A DNA stretch of 64,000 nucleotides from Coraliomargarita algicola (GCF_033878955.1 NZ_CP138858.1:1984001-2048000); one strand, 5' to 3'. Positions 42,310 to 52,304 are shown, numbered from the stretch's first letter. Notes: generated from the sequence alone by a model not told the origin. Program-made: numbers and translations.

Positions 42310-45300
42310 CTACTTCAACAAAGCCTTAATATCGTCGAGGTTCACTTTGGCATTGGCGGCTTTGCTCTCGTCGAAGAGTTCCTGTAGAATTTCGGCTTTC
42401 TTAGCCTGCAATTCCAGAACTTTTTCCTCCACGGTGTTGGCGGCGATCAGCTTGATGCTGGTCACGACTTTGGTCTGACCGATACGGTGCGCCCGGTCGG
42501 TGGCTTGGGCTTCGGCCGCGGGATTCCACCAAGGGTCGTAGTGCAACACGGTGTCGGCTCCGGTGAGATTCAGACCAGTGCCCCCGGCTTTGAGCGAGAT
42601 CAAGAATACCGGGATGCTCTCGTCTTGATTAAACTCATCCACGAGCGCCAGTCGGTTCTTGGTCTTACCATCCAAGTAACAGAATTTGTGACCTTTCTTC
42701 TCCAGATGCTCAGCCAACAATTGGAGCGCGGTCACGAAACTGGAAAAGACCAGGATGCGACTGCCGGCGTCGAGACACTCATCCAGCACTTCGTCAAAAG
42801 CGGCGAGCTTGGCGGAGTCTTTCTCCGGGAATTCTTCGTCGATGATGCGTGGATCGACACAGGCTTGACGCAAACGCAGCAACTCGGTGAAGGCGGCAAA
42901 CTGCACGCGACCGGCGTTGGCACCGGACATTTCTAAATTGAAAATATCGCGACGAGTTTTTTCCAAGGTATCCTGGTAGAAGCGCTGCTGCTTGGCACCG
43001 AGTTCACAGAAGAATGTTTTCTCGATCTTATCGGGCAGCTCCGGCGCAACTTCCTTCTTAGTGCGGCGCAGGATGTAGGCCGCCGCGCGCTCGGCTTGGC
43101 GTTTATTATGCCAGGCTTTGTTGTCCTGCGAGATTTTACCAGTGGGCTTTTGCAAATAGCCGGGCATCAGAAAGCTGAACAATGAGAGCAAGTCATCCAA
43201 TGAGTTTTCGACCGGGGTACCTGTCAGCAAAAAGCGTCCTTCAGCGTGCAGACTGGTGAGGGTCTTCGCATTCTGACTGCGGCGGTTCTTAATGTGCTGC
43301 GCTTCGTCCCCAATCACCACACACCAATCCATGGTGCCGAGCAGTTCGGCGTCTTGGCGTAAAGTGCCATAGGATGTAATGACGAGATCGTATTCCTCCA
43401 AGACCACAGGCTCCTTGGCGCGTTTCGGCCCGTGGTGTTTAAGTGTTTTAAGATTGGGTGTAAAACGAGCGGATTCCCGCTGCCAGTTTTCCACCAAACT
43501 GGCAGGGCACACGACGAGCGCGGGATGCTTCGCAAGCGGAGTTGCGCCCGCTCCATTCGCCTTCTCATTTCGGATACACTCAATCAAGGCCAGCGCTTGC
43601 AAGGTTTTACCAAGCCCCATTTCATCGGCTAAAATGCCGCCGAGTTGATGACGATAGAGGTGCCAGAGCCAAGCGACACCGATGCGTTGATACGTGCGCA
43701 AAATGGCGTCAAAACCAGGGCGGATGGGCGCGGCTTCCAGCGCACCGACTTCTTTTAAAGCACGGCTGCGAGACTGCCATGCTTGGGGCGGTTGCCAGCC
43801 TTCACAGAGCTCGTCGAGTAAATCTTCGACATCGATCAAATCTTGAGTTTCAAGGCGCTTGGAAAACGTAGGTGTAAAGGGACGGTCCGCTTGACCGCTG
43901 ACTGAACGTTCCAGCTGGTGCAATTGTTCGACGGAATGGCGATCCAGTAAGGTGATGGCGCCATCTTCGGCTTCGACATAATTCTTGCCACTGGCAAGGG
44001 CGCGTCGCAGCTCCATTTCGTCGGTGTGCTGACTGAGACTGACCTCCAGCGCAAATTTCCCGCCATCCTCCTTGGCCTCCACTTGAAGTGCCGACACTTC
44101 GACCGACTTTAGTTTGGATTCAAAGTTCTTAGTAAACTCTGCCTGCCATTCATTCTTAAGCGCGGCCCAGTGCCCCGCGAGAAAGTTAAGTACTTTATGA
44201 CGGTCGCGAAGCCACCATTTGCGGTTGCTGGGTTCGAGCATAAAGCCCTCGGCCTTCAATAAACTACGCAAGGGTTGCACGGAAGCGCTATCCCCGGAAG
44301 GCAAACGAATGGCGATATAATGAATCGAGCCATCCACAACCACACTCTTATGTGAAAAGCCCTCCATACTCGCGGCCGCCTCACTGGCCACGGGGTAATC
44401 GGCCTTGCGGGCCTGCCACAATTTCGCGCCCTTGGATTCGGCGATACGGCGCAGGTTGGGTTTGGACTTTTCGCGCAGACTAAGATTTGCAGGAAAACTC
44501 CGCGGCTTGACTGGCTCGGGGTCCAGCACGACGGGCTCCGGCTGAGCTGGCTCAGGCTCCGCGGCTGCGGACTCCCCGAGAAATTCATACACGCCAGGCA
44601 ATGCACCGTCGACCCAATCAATAGGCGCATTGGGCTTCTTGACCCAATAGACGATAGGCTCTCCCCGAACCGCATCCAGTAATTGACGCAATTGCGCCCC
44701 AGAGAGCTGCAACAGGCTGGAGAGTTTGCCACCGCACCAGGATTCGACCAGCTTAAGCACCGCAACTTGCTTCGGCGCCACCTTGTATTTTTGACGCGGG
44801 TTGAGCTTATTCAGCGGCAGAATTTCGCGCCCTGCCGCGGCATCGAGCTTAAGCACAATGGCTCCCCGCTCGGCCGCAGCTTCCAGATTGGGCGGCAAAA
44901 AAATCAAAACGCGCAACAACAAACCATCTTCCCCCATCCGAATAGAACGCACTCGCGGCAGCTTGGCCGGTTTCACAGGCGCAGCAACGGGCTCCGGCTC
45001 GGGTGCGGCCGCCAAAGTTTCGGCGACTTTGGCATTTTTAGCCTCTTCTTTTAATGCCTGGTAGTGAAGCGCCGTCGCCAACACATGCACGCAGACTTTA
45101 CGCCGACGCCCTTCCAGACAATTACAGCTACTTTCGGCAAACACGGTAGAGCGCAGATTGAGCTCGGGCGTATAGATGCCATCCCCCCCATCCACCAAAC
45201 CTTTCAATACCGGGCTCTCCCACTCAGCCGACTCGACGGCATGCGATTCAAAGAGCTTTTCAGCTTGGCGATAGAGAATACCACCTCCCAATTCAATTAG

Positions 45301-45345
45301 GAAGCCACGGTCGAAAGTCGGTGCGGGTTTCGGAGAAAGTGCCAT
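42310..45345 (-). CDS. SWIM zinc finger SNF2-family helicase
   Basis: A 1011-residue DNA-dependent ATPase of the SWI2/SNF2 family. The SWIM zinc finger (SSCNCLEGRRRKVCVHVLATALHY, Cys-x-Cys...Cys-x-His) is at about residues 72-95. The helicase core starts near 570: LADEMGLGKTLQALALIE (motif I), VCPASLVENWQRE (Ia), VVIGDEAQHIKN (motif II, DEAQ), LLTGTPVENSLDDL (III), then FSSFVTALQLL, LDGKTKNR and ISLKAGGTGLNLTGADTVLHYDPWWNPAAEAQATDRAHRIGQTK (motifs V-VI). Likely moves on DNA in transcription recycling or repair (RapA/HepA-like). ATG 45345 avoids a hydrophobic lead that overlaps the divergent elbB control region. Confidence 0.92.
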   Translation of the reverse strand: MALSPKPAPTFDRGFLIELGGGILYRQAEKLFESHAVESAEWESPVLKGLVDGGDGIYTPELNLRSTVFAESSCNCLEGRRRKVCVHVLATALHYQALKEEAKNAKVAETLAAAPEPEPVAAPVKPAKLPRVRSIRMGEDGLLLRVLIFLPPNLEAAAERGAIVLKLDAAAGREILPLNKLNPRQKYKVAPKQVAVLKLVESWCGGKLSSLLQLSGAQLRQLLDAVRGEPIVYWVKKPNAPIDWVDGALPGVYEFLGESAAAEPEPAQPEPVVLDPEPVKPRSFPANLSLREKSKPNLRRIAESKGAKLWQARKADYPVASEAAASMEGFSHKSVVVDGSIHYIAIRLPSGDSASVQPLRSLLKAEGFMLEPSNRKWWLRDRHKVLNFLAGHWAALKNEWQAEFTKNFESKLKSVEVSALQVEAKEDGGKFALEVSLSQHTDEMELRRALASGKNYVEAEDGAITLLDRHSVEQLHQLERSVSGQADRPFTPTFSKRLETQDLIDVEDLLDELCEGWQPPQAWQSRSRALKEVGALEAAPIRPGFDAILRTYQRIGVAWLWHLYRHQLGGILADEMGLGKTLQALALIECIRNEKANGAGATPLAKHPALVVCPASLVENWQRESARFTPNLKTLKHHGPKRAKEPVVLEEYDLVITSYGTLRQDAELLGTMDWCVVIGDEAQHIKNRRSQNAKTLTSLHAEGRFLLTGTPVENSLDDLLSLFSFLMPGYLQKPTGKISQDNKAWHNKRQAERAAAYILRRTKKEVAPELPDKIEKTFFCELGAKQQRFYQDTLEKTRRDIFNLEMSGANAGRVQFAAFTELLRLRQACVDPRIIDEEFPEKDSAKLAAFDEVLDECLDAGSRILVFSSFVTALQLLAEHLEKKGHKFCYLDGKTKNRLALVDEFNQDESIPVFLISLKAGGTGLNLTGADTVLHYDPWWNPAAEAQATDRAHRIGQTKVVTSIKLIAANTVEEKVLELQAKKAEILQELFDESKAANAKVNLDDIKALLK

Positions 45346-45448
45346 AGAGCGCGAGAATCGGACAAAATATCGCGCAAGAGGCAACCCCGCAAAAAAAATT
45401 CCTATTTCCAGAATTGCAGGAATGCGCCGAATATCTATCGATGTGCGC

Positions 45449-46108
45449 ATGAAAACCAAGGTTGCTCTTATACTCTCAGGCTGTGGCGTTTATGACGGTG
45501 CCGAAATCCATGAATCCGTACTCACACTCTTGGCACTGGCCAAGGCCGGGACACAGACAAGCTGCATCGCGCCCGACATCACCCAACGCCACGTAATCGA
45601 CCATGCCACAGGAGAAGAGCTCGAAGACGAAGACCGCAATGTGATGTCCGAAGCGGCACGTATCTCGCGCGGCGAGATTCTACCACTCGACAATATCAAA
45701 GCGGAAAATTACGACGCATTTATCTATGTAGGTGGCTTTGGCGTGGCTAAAAACCTCTCTAGTTACGCCTTCGACGGAGCGGACTACGATGTGGACCCAG
45801 CCGTCATCGACCTCATTCAAGCGGCTCACGAAGCCGGAAAAGCTCAGGGCTTCATGTGCATCGCCCCCGTATTGGCCGCACGCGCGCTGGGAGAAAAGCA
45901 TGTGCAACTCACAATCGGCAACGACCCCGACACCGCCGCAGCACTCGTCGCCAAAGGTGCTCAGCACATCGCCTGCCCAGTCGACTCCATCGTAGTGGAC
46001 GAAGCCAACCGCGTAGTCAGCACACCGGCGTATATGCTCGCAAAATCAATCACGGAAGCGGAGAGTGGGATCAACCAACTCGTCACCGCAGTGCTTAAAT
46101 TCTGCTAG
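45449..46108 (+). CDS. elbB: ElbB/ES1-family glyoxalase-like protein
   Basis: A 219-residue protein of the DJ-1/PfpI superfamily, ElbB branch (once called sigma cross-reacting protein 27A; linked to isoprenoid synthesis in name and with weak glyoxalase activity). Seen: KVALILSGCGVYDGAEIHESVLTLLALAKAG with the E at the nucleophile-elbow partner, FIYVGGFGVAKNLSSYA, and GFMCIAPVLAARAL, where Cys in FMCIAP is the nucleophile. ATG 45449 is preferred. Divergent from the helicase. Confidence 0.9.
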   Translation: MKTKVALILSGCGVYDGAEIHESVLTLLALAKAGTQTSCIAPDITQRHVIDHATGEELEDEDRNVMSEAARISRGEILPLDNIKAENYDAFIYVGGFGVAKNLSSYAFDGADYDVDPAVIDLIQAAHEAGKAQGFMCIAPVLAARALGEKHVQLTIGNDPDTAAALVAKGAQHIACPVDSIVVDEANRVVSTPAYMLAKSITEAESGINQLVTAVLKFC

Positions 46109-46219
46109 CCACGTGAAATTTATGCAGATTGAGTACTTGACGACGCGTCTTTGAAACCTTTAATCCGCGCATTCCAAACGAGCCTAGCTCTAAAACATTT
46201 AATCTAAGACACACATCCC

Positions 46220-46399
46220 ATGGGACAGCCAAAACGCAAACAATCCAAGCAACGCAGCCGTAAACGCCGCGGAGCCACTACTTTCGCACTGCCACAATTG
46301 TCAAAAGACTCTCAAGATGGCACACTGTTCCGCCCACACCGCGTGAACCCTGCCAACGGCATGTATCGTGGCCGCCAGGTGCTCGACGTCGAAGTCTAA
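46220..46399 (+). CDS. rpmF: 50S ribosomal protein L32
   Basis: A 59-residue L32: MGQPKRKQSKQRSRKRRG then a short acidic-basic tail ending YRGRQVLDVEV. The N-terminal PKRKQSKQRS(R) motif and the size match bacterial L32; the usual zinc-binding Cys pairs are absent (the Cys-free form). It sits before plsX, as in most bacteria (rpmF-plsX-fabH), 40 bp upstream. Confidence 0.92.
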   Translation: MGQPKRKQSKQRSRKRRGATTFALPQLSKDSQDGTLFRPHRVNPANGMYRGRQVLDVEV

Positions 46400-46439
46400 G
46401 CACTCGGACGCCTCATAACTTTCTAATTTGACTTCCTAT

Positions 46440-47483
46440 ATGGGCGCACCCGGCGGTAAATGCACCATCGCGGTCGACACCATGGGGAGCGACCTCGGGC
46501 CCACGGAATTTATCCGTGGGCTTTTGTATGCAACTGAAGAGCTCGATCTCGACTGCAACTTTACCCTAGTCGGTAAAGGCCGTCTGATCGAACGCTTGTT
46601 AAAGGTCCGCAAGTCCTCAATCGACCCAGCCAGAATCAATATCCATCACGCCAGCGAAGTCGTCGGCATGGATGAAAAACCGATTCAGGCACTGCGAAAG
46701 AAAAAAGACTCTTCGATGTCGCAAGCCATCGAGCAACTACGTGACGGCAAAGCCGACGCGGTCGTCAGCTGCGGCAACACGGGCGCACTGATGGCTGGTG
46801 GCACTCTGCGACTGCGCCCACTGGACGGTGTCGATCGGCCCGCGCTCGGCATTATTATTCCCAGCAAGCGTAAGCCCTTTGTGCTGATCGATGTCGGTGC
46901 AAATCCCGAGTCGACTGCGCTCAACCTCGTACAGAATGCAGTATTGGGTGCCAACTACGCCAAGGCCGCACTCGGCTGCGCCAGCCCACGTGTCGCCCTA
47001 CTCACCATTGGCACCGAAGAAGGCAAGGGCAACAGCCTGATCAACGCCACCCACACGGATCTACAGAAAATCCATGGCAAAGTGATCAACTATGTAGGCC
47101 CCATCGAAGGCTTCCAGCTATTCGATGGCGACGTGGATGTAGTCGTTTGCGACGGCTTCGTCGGCAATATCGTTTTAAAATCCAGCGAAGCGCTATTCGG
47201 CTTCATCGGAGCCACCATCAAAGAAGAACTGGTGCGCAATCCCAAACGTATACTCGGTGCCGCGCTCTCCAAGTCAGCCTTCCGCGACATGAAAGTGCGC
47301 CTCAGCCCCGACCAGCACGCGGGCGCCCCACTACTGGGGCTCAAAGGTAACATTTTGAAATCGCACGGCTCCTCCAATTATATTGCAATTGCCAATGCTT
47401 TAAGGATCGCCCGCGAGGTGGTGATGCATGATATGATTGACTCAATCGGTTCAGATATCAATCAAGTGAGTGACCTGATCTAA
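46440..47483 (+). CDS. plsX: Phosphate acyltransferase PlsX
   Basis: A 347-residue peripheral membrane enzyme that turns acyl-ACP into acyl-phosphate, first step in phosphatidic acid synthesis with PlsY. Motifs: IAVDTMGSDLGPTEFIRGLL, SSMSQAIEQLRDGKADAVVSCGNTGALMA, GNSLINATHTDL, VVVCDGFVGNIVLKSSEAL, and GAPLLGLKGNILKSHGSSN. ATG 46440 is favoured over an in-frame TTG at 46428. Part of rpmF-plsX-fabH. Confidence 0.95.
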   Translation: MGAPGGKCTIAVDTMGSDLGPTEFIRGLLYATEELDLDCNFTLVGKGRLIERLLKVRKSSIDPARINIHHASEVVGMDEKPIQALRKKKDSSMSQAIEQLRDGKADAVVSCGNTGALMAGGTLRLRPLDGVDRPALGIIIPSKRKPFVLIDVGANPESTALNLVQNAVLGANYAKAALGCASPRVALLTIGTEEGKGNSLINATHTDLQKIHGKVINYVGPIEGFQLFDGDVDVVVCDGFVGNIVLKSSEALFGFIGATIKEELVRNPKRILGAALSKSAFRDMKVRLSPDQHAGAPLLGLKGNILKSHGSSNYIAIANALRIAREVVMHDMIDSIGSDINQVSDLI

Positions 47484-47555
47484 ACTTTCTGCCGCTGCGC
47501 TACAGCAGAGCGGCAGATTCAAATACGATCGTTCACGTAGAATCCAATTTTTTCA

Positions 47556-48554
47556 ATGTCTCAGCCTACTCAATCCGTTATCATTACCGGCACAGGTGCG
47601 TATGCACCCGATCATATAGTGACCAATGATGATATGGCCAAAATCGTGGAGACGTCGGACGAATGGATTCGCACGCGCTCCGGCATCAGTGAGCGCCGCT
47701 TTGCTGCCAAAGACGAAACCACCAGCGACATGGCGCAGCTGGCCGCGGAAAAAGCAATCGCCGCCGCTGGCATCGACCGCAACGAGATCGACCTCATCAT
47801 CGTTGCCACCATGACGCCGGACATGCCCTTTCCTTCGACCGCATGCTTACTCCAAAGCAAGCTCGGACTCAACAACATCACTGCCTTCGACATACAGGCA
47901 GCCTGCTCTGGTTTTATTTACGCACTCAACACCGGCTCCAATATGCTGCGCTCCGGTGCTTATAAAAAAGCCCTCATCATCGGTGCCGAAAAAATGAGCT
48001 CGATCTTAGACTTTGAAGACCGCACCACTTGCGTGCTCTTCGGCGATGGTGCCAGCGCAGTCATTTTAGAGACCTCAGAGACTGCTGCCGTGGGCGTACT
48101 CGACACGATCACTGGTTCCGACGGGTCCGATCCCAGCCTGCTCTACCAAGCCGCTGGCGGCTCCGCAATTCCCGCAAGTGTCGAATCTATCAACGCACGC
48201 CAGCACTTCATCAAGATGAACGGCAAGGAGATATTCAAGCTCGCCGTCCGCGTCATGGGCCAAGTGAGCCAAGATGTGCTGGAGCGTAACGACTACAGCA
48301 CCGACCAAGTCGACCTGCTCATTCCACACCAGGCCAACATGCGTATCATCGACAGCCTCGCCAAACGAATGAAGCTGCCGATGGAACAATTTCACAACAA
48401 TCTTGACCGCTATGGGAACACCTCCGGTGCATCTGTCGGGATCGCCCTGGACGAAGCCTTCCGCAATGGCCGCATAAAGTCCGGCGACTTAGTGCTACTG
48501 GTCGCCTTCGGGGCAGGCTTGACCTGGGGAGCCTCACTGATCAAATGGCAGTAA
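47556..48554 (+). CDS. fabH: 3-oxoacyl-ACP synthase III
   Basis: A 332-residue KAS III that starts fatty acid synthesis by condensing acetyl-CoA with malonyl-ACP. The triad is visible: Cys in QAACSGFIYAL (about residue 113), His in LLIPHQANMRI, and Asn in DRYGNTSGASVGIAL. The N-terminal TGTGAYAPDHIVTNDDMAKIVETSDEWIRTRSGI is typical. It is 72 bp after plsX and 16 bp before the bamD gene. Confidence 0.95.
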   Translation: MSQPTQSVIITGTGAYAPDHIVTNDDMAKIVETSDEWIRTRSGISERRFAAKDETTSDMAQLAAEKAIAAAGIDRNEIDLIIVATMTPDMPFPSTACLLQSKLGLNNITAFDIQAACSGFIYALNTGSNMLRSGAYKKALIIGAEKMSSILDFEDRTTCVLFGDGASAVILETSETAAVGVLDTITGSDGSDPSLLYQAAGGSAIPASVESINARQHFIKMNGKEIFKLAVRVMGQVSQDVLERNDYSTDQVDLLIPHQANMRIIDSLAKRMKLPMEQFHNNLDRYGNTSGASVGIALDEAFRNGRIKSGDLVLLVAFGAGLTWGASLIKWQ

Positions 48555-48570
48555 TCTGGCACTAAACAAT

Positions 48571-49596
48571 ATGCAACGCAACGCTTTCACTCTTCTCGCA
48601 ATCTGGTTTCTCCTCCTCTCCTCCTTACAAGTTGAAGCAGGACTCAATCCATTCAGCTGGTTCGCAGGCGACGACGAGGAAGACGTCATCGCACTTAAAA
48701 TTGCCAGTCCCGCCGATGAAGCCGCAGCCGCCTCGCTACTGGAGACTGGCATGGCCAAACTAGAAGACGGCAACACAGGCTCCGCCAACCGCACCTTCAA
48801 GAAAATCATCAAAAAATATTCGACTGCCAAAGCCGCAGCCGATGCCCGCTACTATCGCGGACAAATTCTCACCACCAAAGGCAAATGGGTGAAAGCCTTT
48901 GCCAGCTTCCAGGAAGTCATCTCTAAACACCCCAACTACGAAAGCTTCGACCAAGTGATCGGCGCACAATTTGAATGCGCGACCGCACTCATGGAAGGTG
49001 CCCGCGGACGCATCCTATGGATCATTCCAGGCTTTAGACAATATGGCGAAGCCACCCGCGAATTTGAACAAATCGTTCGCAACGCCCCCTACAGCGATTA
49101 TGCACCGCTCTCGTTGATGAACATCGCGATCGTCTCGGAAATGCAAGAAAAGCCCGAAGATGCCATTGATGCGCTCGATCGCTTGATCAACTACTACCCA
49201 CAGAGCATGCTCGCCCCCGACGCCTACTATAACATGGCCGAGACCTACTCGAACCTCGTCAAAGGCGCTCAATACGACCAAGGCTCCACCCGCCAAGCCA
49301 TCAGTTACTACGAAGATTTCCTGATCCTCTTCCCCAAGAGTAACTACCTGGGCGAGGTCGAAAGTAATCTGGCCGCGATGGAAGATCTACTGGCCCGTAG
49401 TCGACTCAGCCTGGGTGACTTCTTCTATAATTTCCGCTCCAACAACACCGCGGCACTGGTCTTTTACAACGAAACCATCACCATCGCCCCCGAATCCGAA
49501 GCGGCTGCAGAAGCACGCCTCCGCATCGCCGACATCGAAGCAGGCGTCAAGCCGACATCCGGCGCCAGTATCCTGCGCAAGATCCTGACAGACTAA
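48571..49596 (+). CDS. bamD: BamD-like outer membrane assembly protein
   Basis: A 341-residue exported TPR protein of the BamD/YfiO type. Signal peptide 1-23 (MQRNAFTLLAIWFLLLSSLQVEA); no lipobox Cys is present, unlike proteobacterial BamD. TPR repeats are seen at about 53-90 (LLETGMAKLEDGNTGSANRTFKKIIKKYSTAKAAADARYYRG), 95-130, 150-190 and 200-250. BamD helps insert beta-barrel proteins; the lack of a lipid anchor leaves some doubt. Gene order with lptE supports an envelope role. Confidence 0.75.
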   Translation: MQRNAFTLLAIWFLLLSSLQVEAGLNPFSWFAGDDEEDVIALKIASPADEAAAASLLETGMAKLEDGNTGSANRTFKKIIKKYSTAKAAADARYYRGQILTTKGKWVKAFASFQEVISKHPNYESFDQVIGAQFECATALMEGARGRILWIIPGFRQYGEATREFEQIVRNAPYSDYAPLSLMNIAIVSEMQEKPEDAIDALDRLINYYPQSMLAPDAYYNMAETYSNLVKGAQYDQGSTRQAISYYEDFLILFPKSNYLGEVESNLAAMEDLLARSRLSLGDFFYNFRSNNTAALVFYNETITIAPESEAAAEARLRIADIEAGVKPTSGASILRKILTD

Positions 49597-49638
49597 TCAA
49601 CATAAATACCGGCGGCCCCAGTCCACTTAGCTTAAATC

Positions 49639-50220
49639 ATGAAGATGCTCCCAAACGCCCTCCGCACCCCCCTGCTCGCTATGCTCACCGTGCTGGCCGC
49701 GATCCTGATTAGCGGTTGTCAATCCTATCAATGGGGCAACCCGGCGGAGCTCCCCTTCAAGTCGATCTACATCAAACCTGTCTCCAACGACAGCTTCGCA
49801 CCACAAGCACAAGCACTACTCAGCGGACAGATACGGGATGCCTTCATTCGTGATGGACGCACCCTGCTCGTCACCAGCGAAGAAGACGCCGATGCGGTAC
49901 TACTGGTCAATCTGACCAACTACAAACGAAGAGCCGCGGCCCTCAGTAGTCAAGATACCGCCACCGCTGCCGATTTTGATCTCACACTCGTGGCCGAGCT
50001 CTCTCTATATAACCAAAATCAAGGGGATTACTTTTTTGAAGGACGCGTCATCGAAGAAACTTCCAACGCCTACGTCAACAACCCCTACCTGGCGTCCACA
50101 GCGACATCCAACACACAGAGCTTCCTCCAATCCGAGGACCAAGCCATGTCACTGCTGACCCGCGATCTCGCTCGAAGAATAAGCAACGAAGTGCTCAGCC
50201 CTTGGGAACCCAAGCAGTAA
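49639..50220 (+). CDS. lptE: LptE-like LPS assembly lipoprotein
   Basis: A 193-residue lipoprotein: signal peptide with lipobox LISGC at about residues 23-27, then YQWGNPAELPFKSIYIKPVSNDSFAPQAQALLSGQIRDAFIRDGRTLLV, the LptE pattern of strand-helix with an amphipathic helix. LptE plugs the LptD barrel in the outer membrane, where LPS is inserted. A perfect terminator follows 22 bp after, so the rpmF-lptE transcript ends here. Confidence 0.85.
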   Translation: MKMLPNALRTPLLAMLTVLAAILISGCQSYQWGNPAELPFKSIYIKPVSNDSFAPQAQALLSGQIRDAFIRDGRTLLVTSEEDADAVLLVNLTNYKRRAAALSSQDTATAADFDLTLVAELSLYNQNQGDYFFEGRVIEETSNAYVNNPYLASTATSNTQSFLQSEDQAMSLLTRDLARRISNEVLSPWEPKQ

Positions 50221-50242
50221 TCCCCGTCCAGCGCCCTTTTTA

Positions 50243-50269
50243 AACGCCGACGCAGGTCGGCGTTTTTTT
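50243..50269 (+). terminator. Rho-independent terminator after lptE
   Basis: A perfect 9-bp stem, AACGCCGAC-GCAG-GTCGGCGTT, followed by T5. Confidence 0.93.
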
Positions 50270-50395
50270 GTGTAAGCTGCAGTACAAACACGATCAGCAA
50301 TGTGAATGAGATCCAGTATCAAAGATTATATTGACAGCGAGTAAATTGAGCTATTGGGACTCATCCTCCCGTCAAACAAACCTAACAATAAACAA

Positions 50396-51721
50396 ATGAA
50401 AAAACACCCTATCCTCGCGCTGGTCATCCTTGGCCTTGCAGCCTTCGCATCGACGCTGCGTGCAGCTGAAGAAACCACAACCTCCATGCCTTCGCGTGAA
50501 GTCATGTGGGAAATGTTGCAGCAACAACAAAAGCAAATCGCCGAACTCACCGCACTGGTAAAGGCCAACCAATCCAGCACAGTCGAAACACGCCTCGAAC
50601 TCGCGCAGGCCAAAGCAGCCGCCTCCAATGCTCAAGCTGAAGCCAACAACACTCGTAAAGCGCTGGCATCGACTCAAGCTCAGCTCGAAGCCACCACTCT
50701 CGCGGTCGAAGAATCTGGCAGCAGCTTCGGATCTGCCGGCTGGTGGGAAAAGACCTCTGTGGGCGGCTACGGCGAACTACATGCAAACTTCTATGAAAAT
50801 GCGGACAATGAAATCGATTTCCACCGCTTCGTACTCTTCGTCAACCATGAGTATAACGACTGGATCACCCTCTATACCGAACTGGAGCTAGAACACTCCC
50901 TCGCTGGTGACGGTGCGAGCAAACCAGGTGAAGTGGAACTCGAACAAGCCTTCGTCCGCATGGACTGGACCGAACGCTTCAGCACCGATGCGGGTCTCTT
51001 CCTGATGCCTGTTGGCATTACCAATGAAACACACGAGCCCAATACATTCTACGGAGTCGAGCGCAACAACATTGAGTCCCGCATTATCCCCTCCACATGG
51101 TGGGAAGCCGGCCTCAAAGGCACCTACCGCTTCAATAACGGCATCGCCGTCGATGCTGGCATCACTTCCGGTCTGGATATGACCACAGATGGCGTCATAC
51201 GTGGTGCACGTCAAAAAGTCGCTGAGGCCATCAACAACGAAGCTGCCTTCGTCGGTCGTGTAAAATACACCGGCATCGCAGGGCTCGAACTAGGCGCTTC
51301 AGCCTTCTATCAAGATGAAATGAAACAATCCGTAGGCGGCGATGTTTCCGGTCTATTGACAGAAGTCCATGCCGACTACAGCTATCAAAACTTCCGTCTG
51401 CGTGCCCTCTATGCCCGTTGGGACTTAAGCGGCACCATCGACGCCGATGCCGAAAATCAATACGGCTTCTACATCGAGCCCTCCTACCGCTGGCAAGTGA
51501 GTGAAAAATATGGCGAGCTCGGCGTCTACTTCCGCTACAGCAACTACGAGTATTACACAGGCACGCTGCTCAGCGAAAACGACATTTACGAGCTCGGCCT
51601 CAACTACTGGCCACACCCGAATGTCGTCTTCAAAGCCGACTTACAAGAAATATCCGAGTCCGACCAGTACAGCGCCAATGGCGACACCGTCTTTAACCTA
51701 GGCGTCGGCTACCAATTCTAA
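50396..51721 (+). CDS. Outer membrane porin-like protein with coiled-coil lead
   Basis: A 441-residue outer membrane protein. ATG 50396 starts a signal peptide (MKKHPILALVILGLAAFASTLRA). Residues about 28-95 are a coiled coil (EMLQQQQKQIAELTALVKANQSS..., many Ala/Gln heptads). From about 105 begins a beta-barrel: WEKTSVGGYGELHANFYENADNEIDFHRFVLFVNHEYNDW with alternating polar/nonpolar strands and terminal aromatic FNLGVGYQF, as in outer membrane proteins. It resembles phosphate-selective porin-like (OprP/OprO-type) barrels. Ends with a terminator only 8 bp before the next start. Confidence 0.85.
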   Translation: MKKHPILALVILGLAAFASTLRAAEETTTSMPSREVMWEMLQQQQKQIAELTALVKANQSSTVETRLELAQAKAAASNAQAEANNTRKALASTQAQLEATTLAVEESGSSFGSAGWWEKTSVGGYGELHANFYENADNEIDFHRFVLFVNHEYNDWITLYTELELEHSLAGDGASKPGEVELEQAFVRMDWTERFSTDAGLFLMPVGITNETHEPNTFYGVERNNIESRIIPSTWWEAGLKGTYRFNNGIAVDAGITSGLDMTTDGVIRGARQKVAEAINNEAAFVGRVKYTGIAGLELGASAFYQDEMKQSVGGDVSGLLTEVHADYSYQNFRLRALYARWDLSGTIDADAENQYGFYIEPSYRWQVSEKYGELGVYFRYSNYEYYTGTLLSENDIYELGLNYWPHPNVVFKADLQEISESDQYSANGDTVFNLGVGYQF

Positions 51722-51734
51722 TTGTCAAAACCTT

Positions 51735-51772
51735 GGCCTGCGCTTGCTCTTTCAGCCAGCGCAGGCCTTTTT
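51735..51772 (+). terminator. Rho-independent terminator after the porin gene
   Basis: A 10-bp stem GGCCTGCGCT with AGCGCAGGCC and T5. It ends 7 bp before the ATG of the FMN-binding gene, so that gene must get its transcript by readthrough, or the hairpin attenuates expression. Confidence 0.85.
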
Positions 51773-51779
51773 GGTATCT

Positions 51780-52304
51780 ATGCACTTTCGCCTCAGTACA
51801 TTCAGCTTACTCCTCCCCCTGTTCCTAGTGGTCAAGGTCGGCTTGCAAGCGAAAGAGGACATCTACCTGGAGCCTGACAGCTTCATCCAACAGAGCTTCG
51901 AAGGCACGCCCGAACAAAAAGTGCTGTGGTTAACGAAAGAAACCAAGGCCCGCATCAAAGCAGTTTTCGGTAGCGACTATCCTGGCCTGCGCATCCGCTA
52001 CTGGCAACAGGGCCCGCGCACCGCATGGATTCTCGAAGAAATCGGTAAGGTCAAGCCCATCACTACCGGCTTTCTCATCGAAGGCGATGCCATGCTACAA
52101 ATGCGCGTGCTCATCTATCGCGAAAGTCATGGCTGGGAAGTGCGCTACCCCTTTTTCACCGATCAATTCACAGGGCTGCAATTATCCCCGGAGCAAAAGC
52201 TTAATAAGAAGATCGACGGCATCAGCGGCGCCACCCTCTCAGTCAACGCCCTCACCCGCCTCTCAAAACTAGCGCTCTTCCTACACCAGGAGGTAACACA
52301 GTGA
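51780..52304 (+). CDS. FMN-binding domain protein (covalent flavin acceptor)
   Basis: A 174-residue exported protein: signal peptide 1-24 (MHFRLSTFSLLLPLFLVVKVGLQA) and one FMN-binding domain ending in the flavinylation motif DGISGATLSVNAL, in which Thr of SGAT receives FMN from ApbE. ATG 51780 is favoured over a TTG at 51744 that lies within the terminator. With the following PepSY-type membrane protein and ApbE gene it forms a periplasmic flavin electron-transfer cassette. Its stop overlaps the next GTG start. Confidence 0.88.
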   Translation: MHFRLSTFSLLLPLFLVVKVGLQAKEDIYLEPDSFIQQSFEGTPEQKVLWLTKETKARIKAVFGSDYPGLRIRYWQQGPRTAWILEEIGKVKPITTGFLIEGDAMLQMRVLIYRESHGWEVRYPFFTDQFTGLQLSPEQKLNKKIDGISGATLSVNALTRLSKLALFLHQEVTQ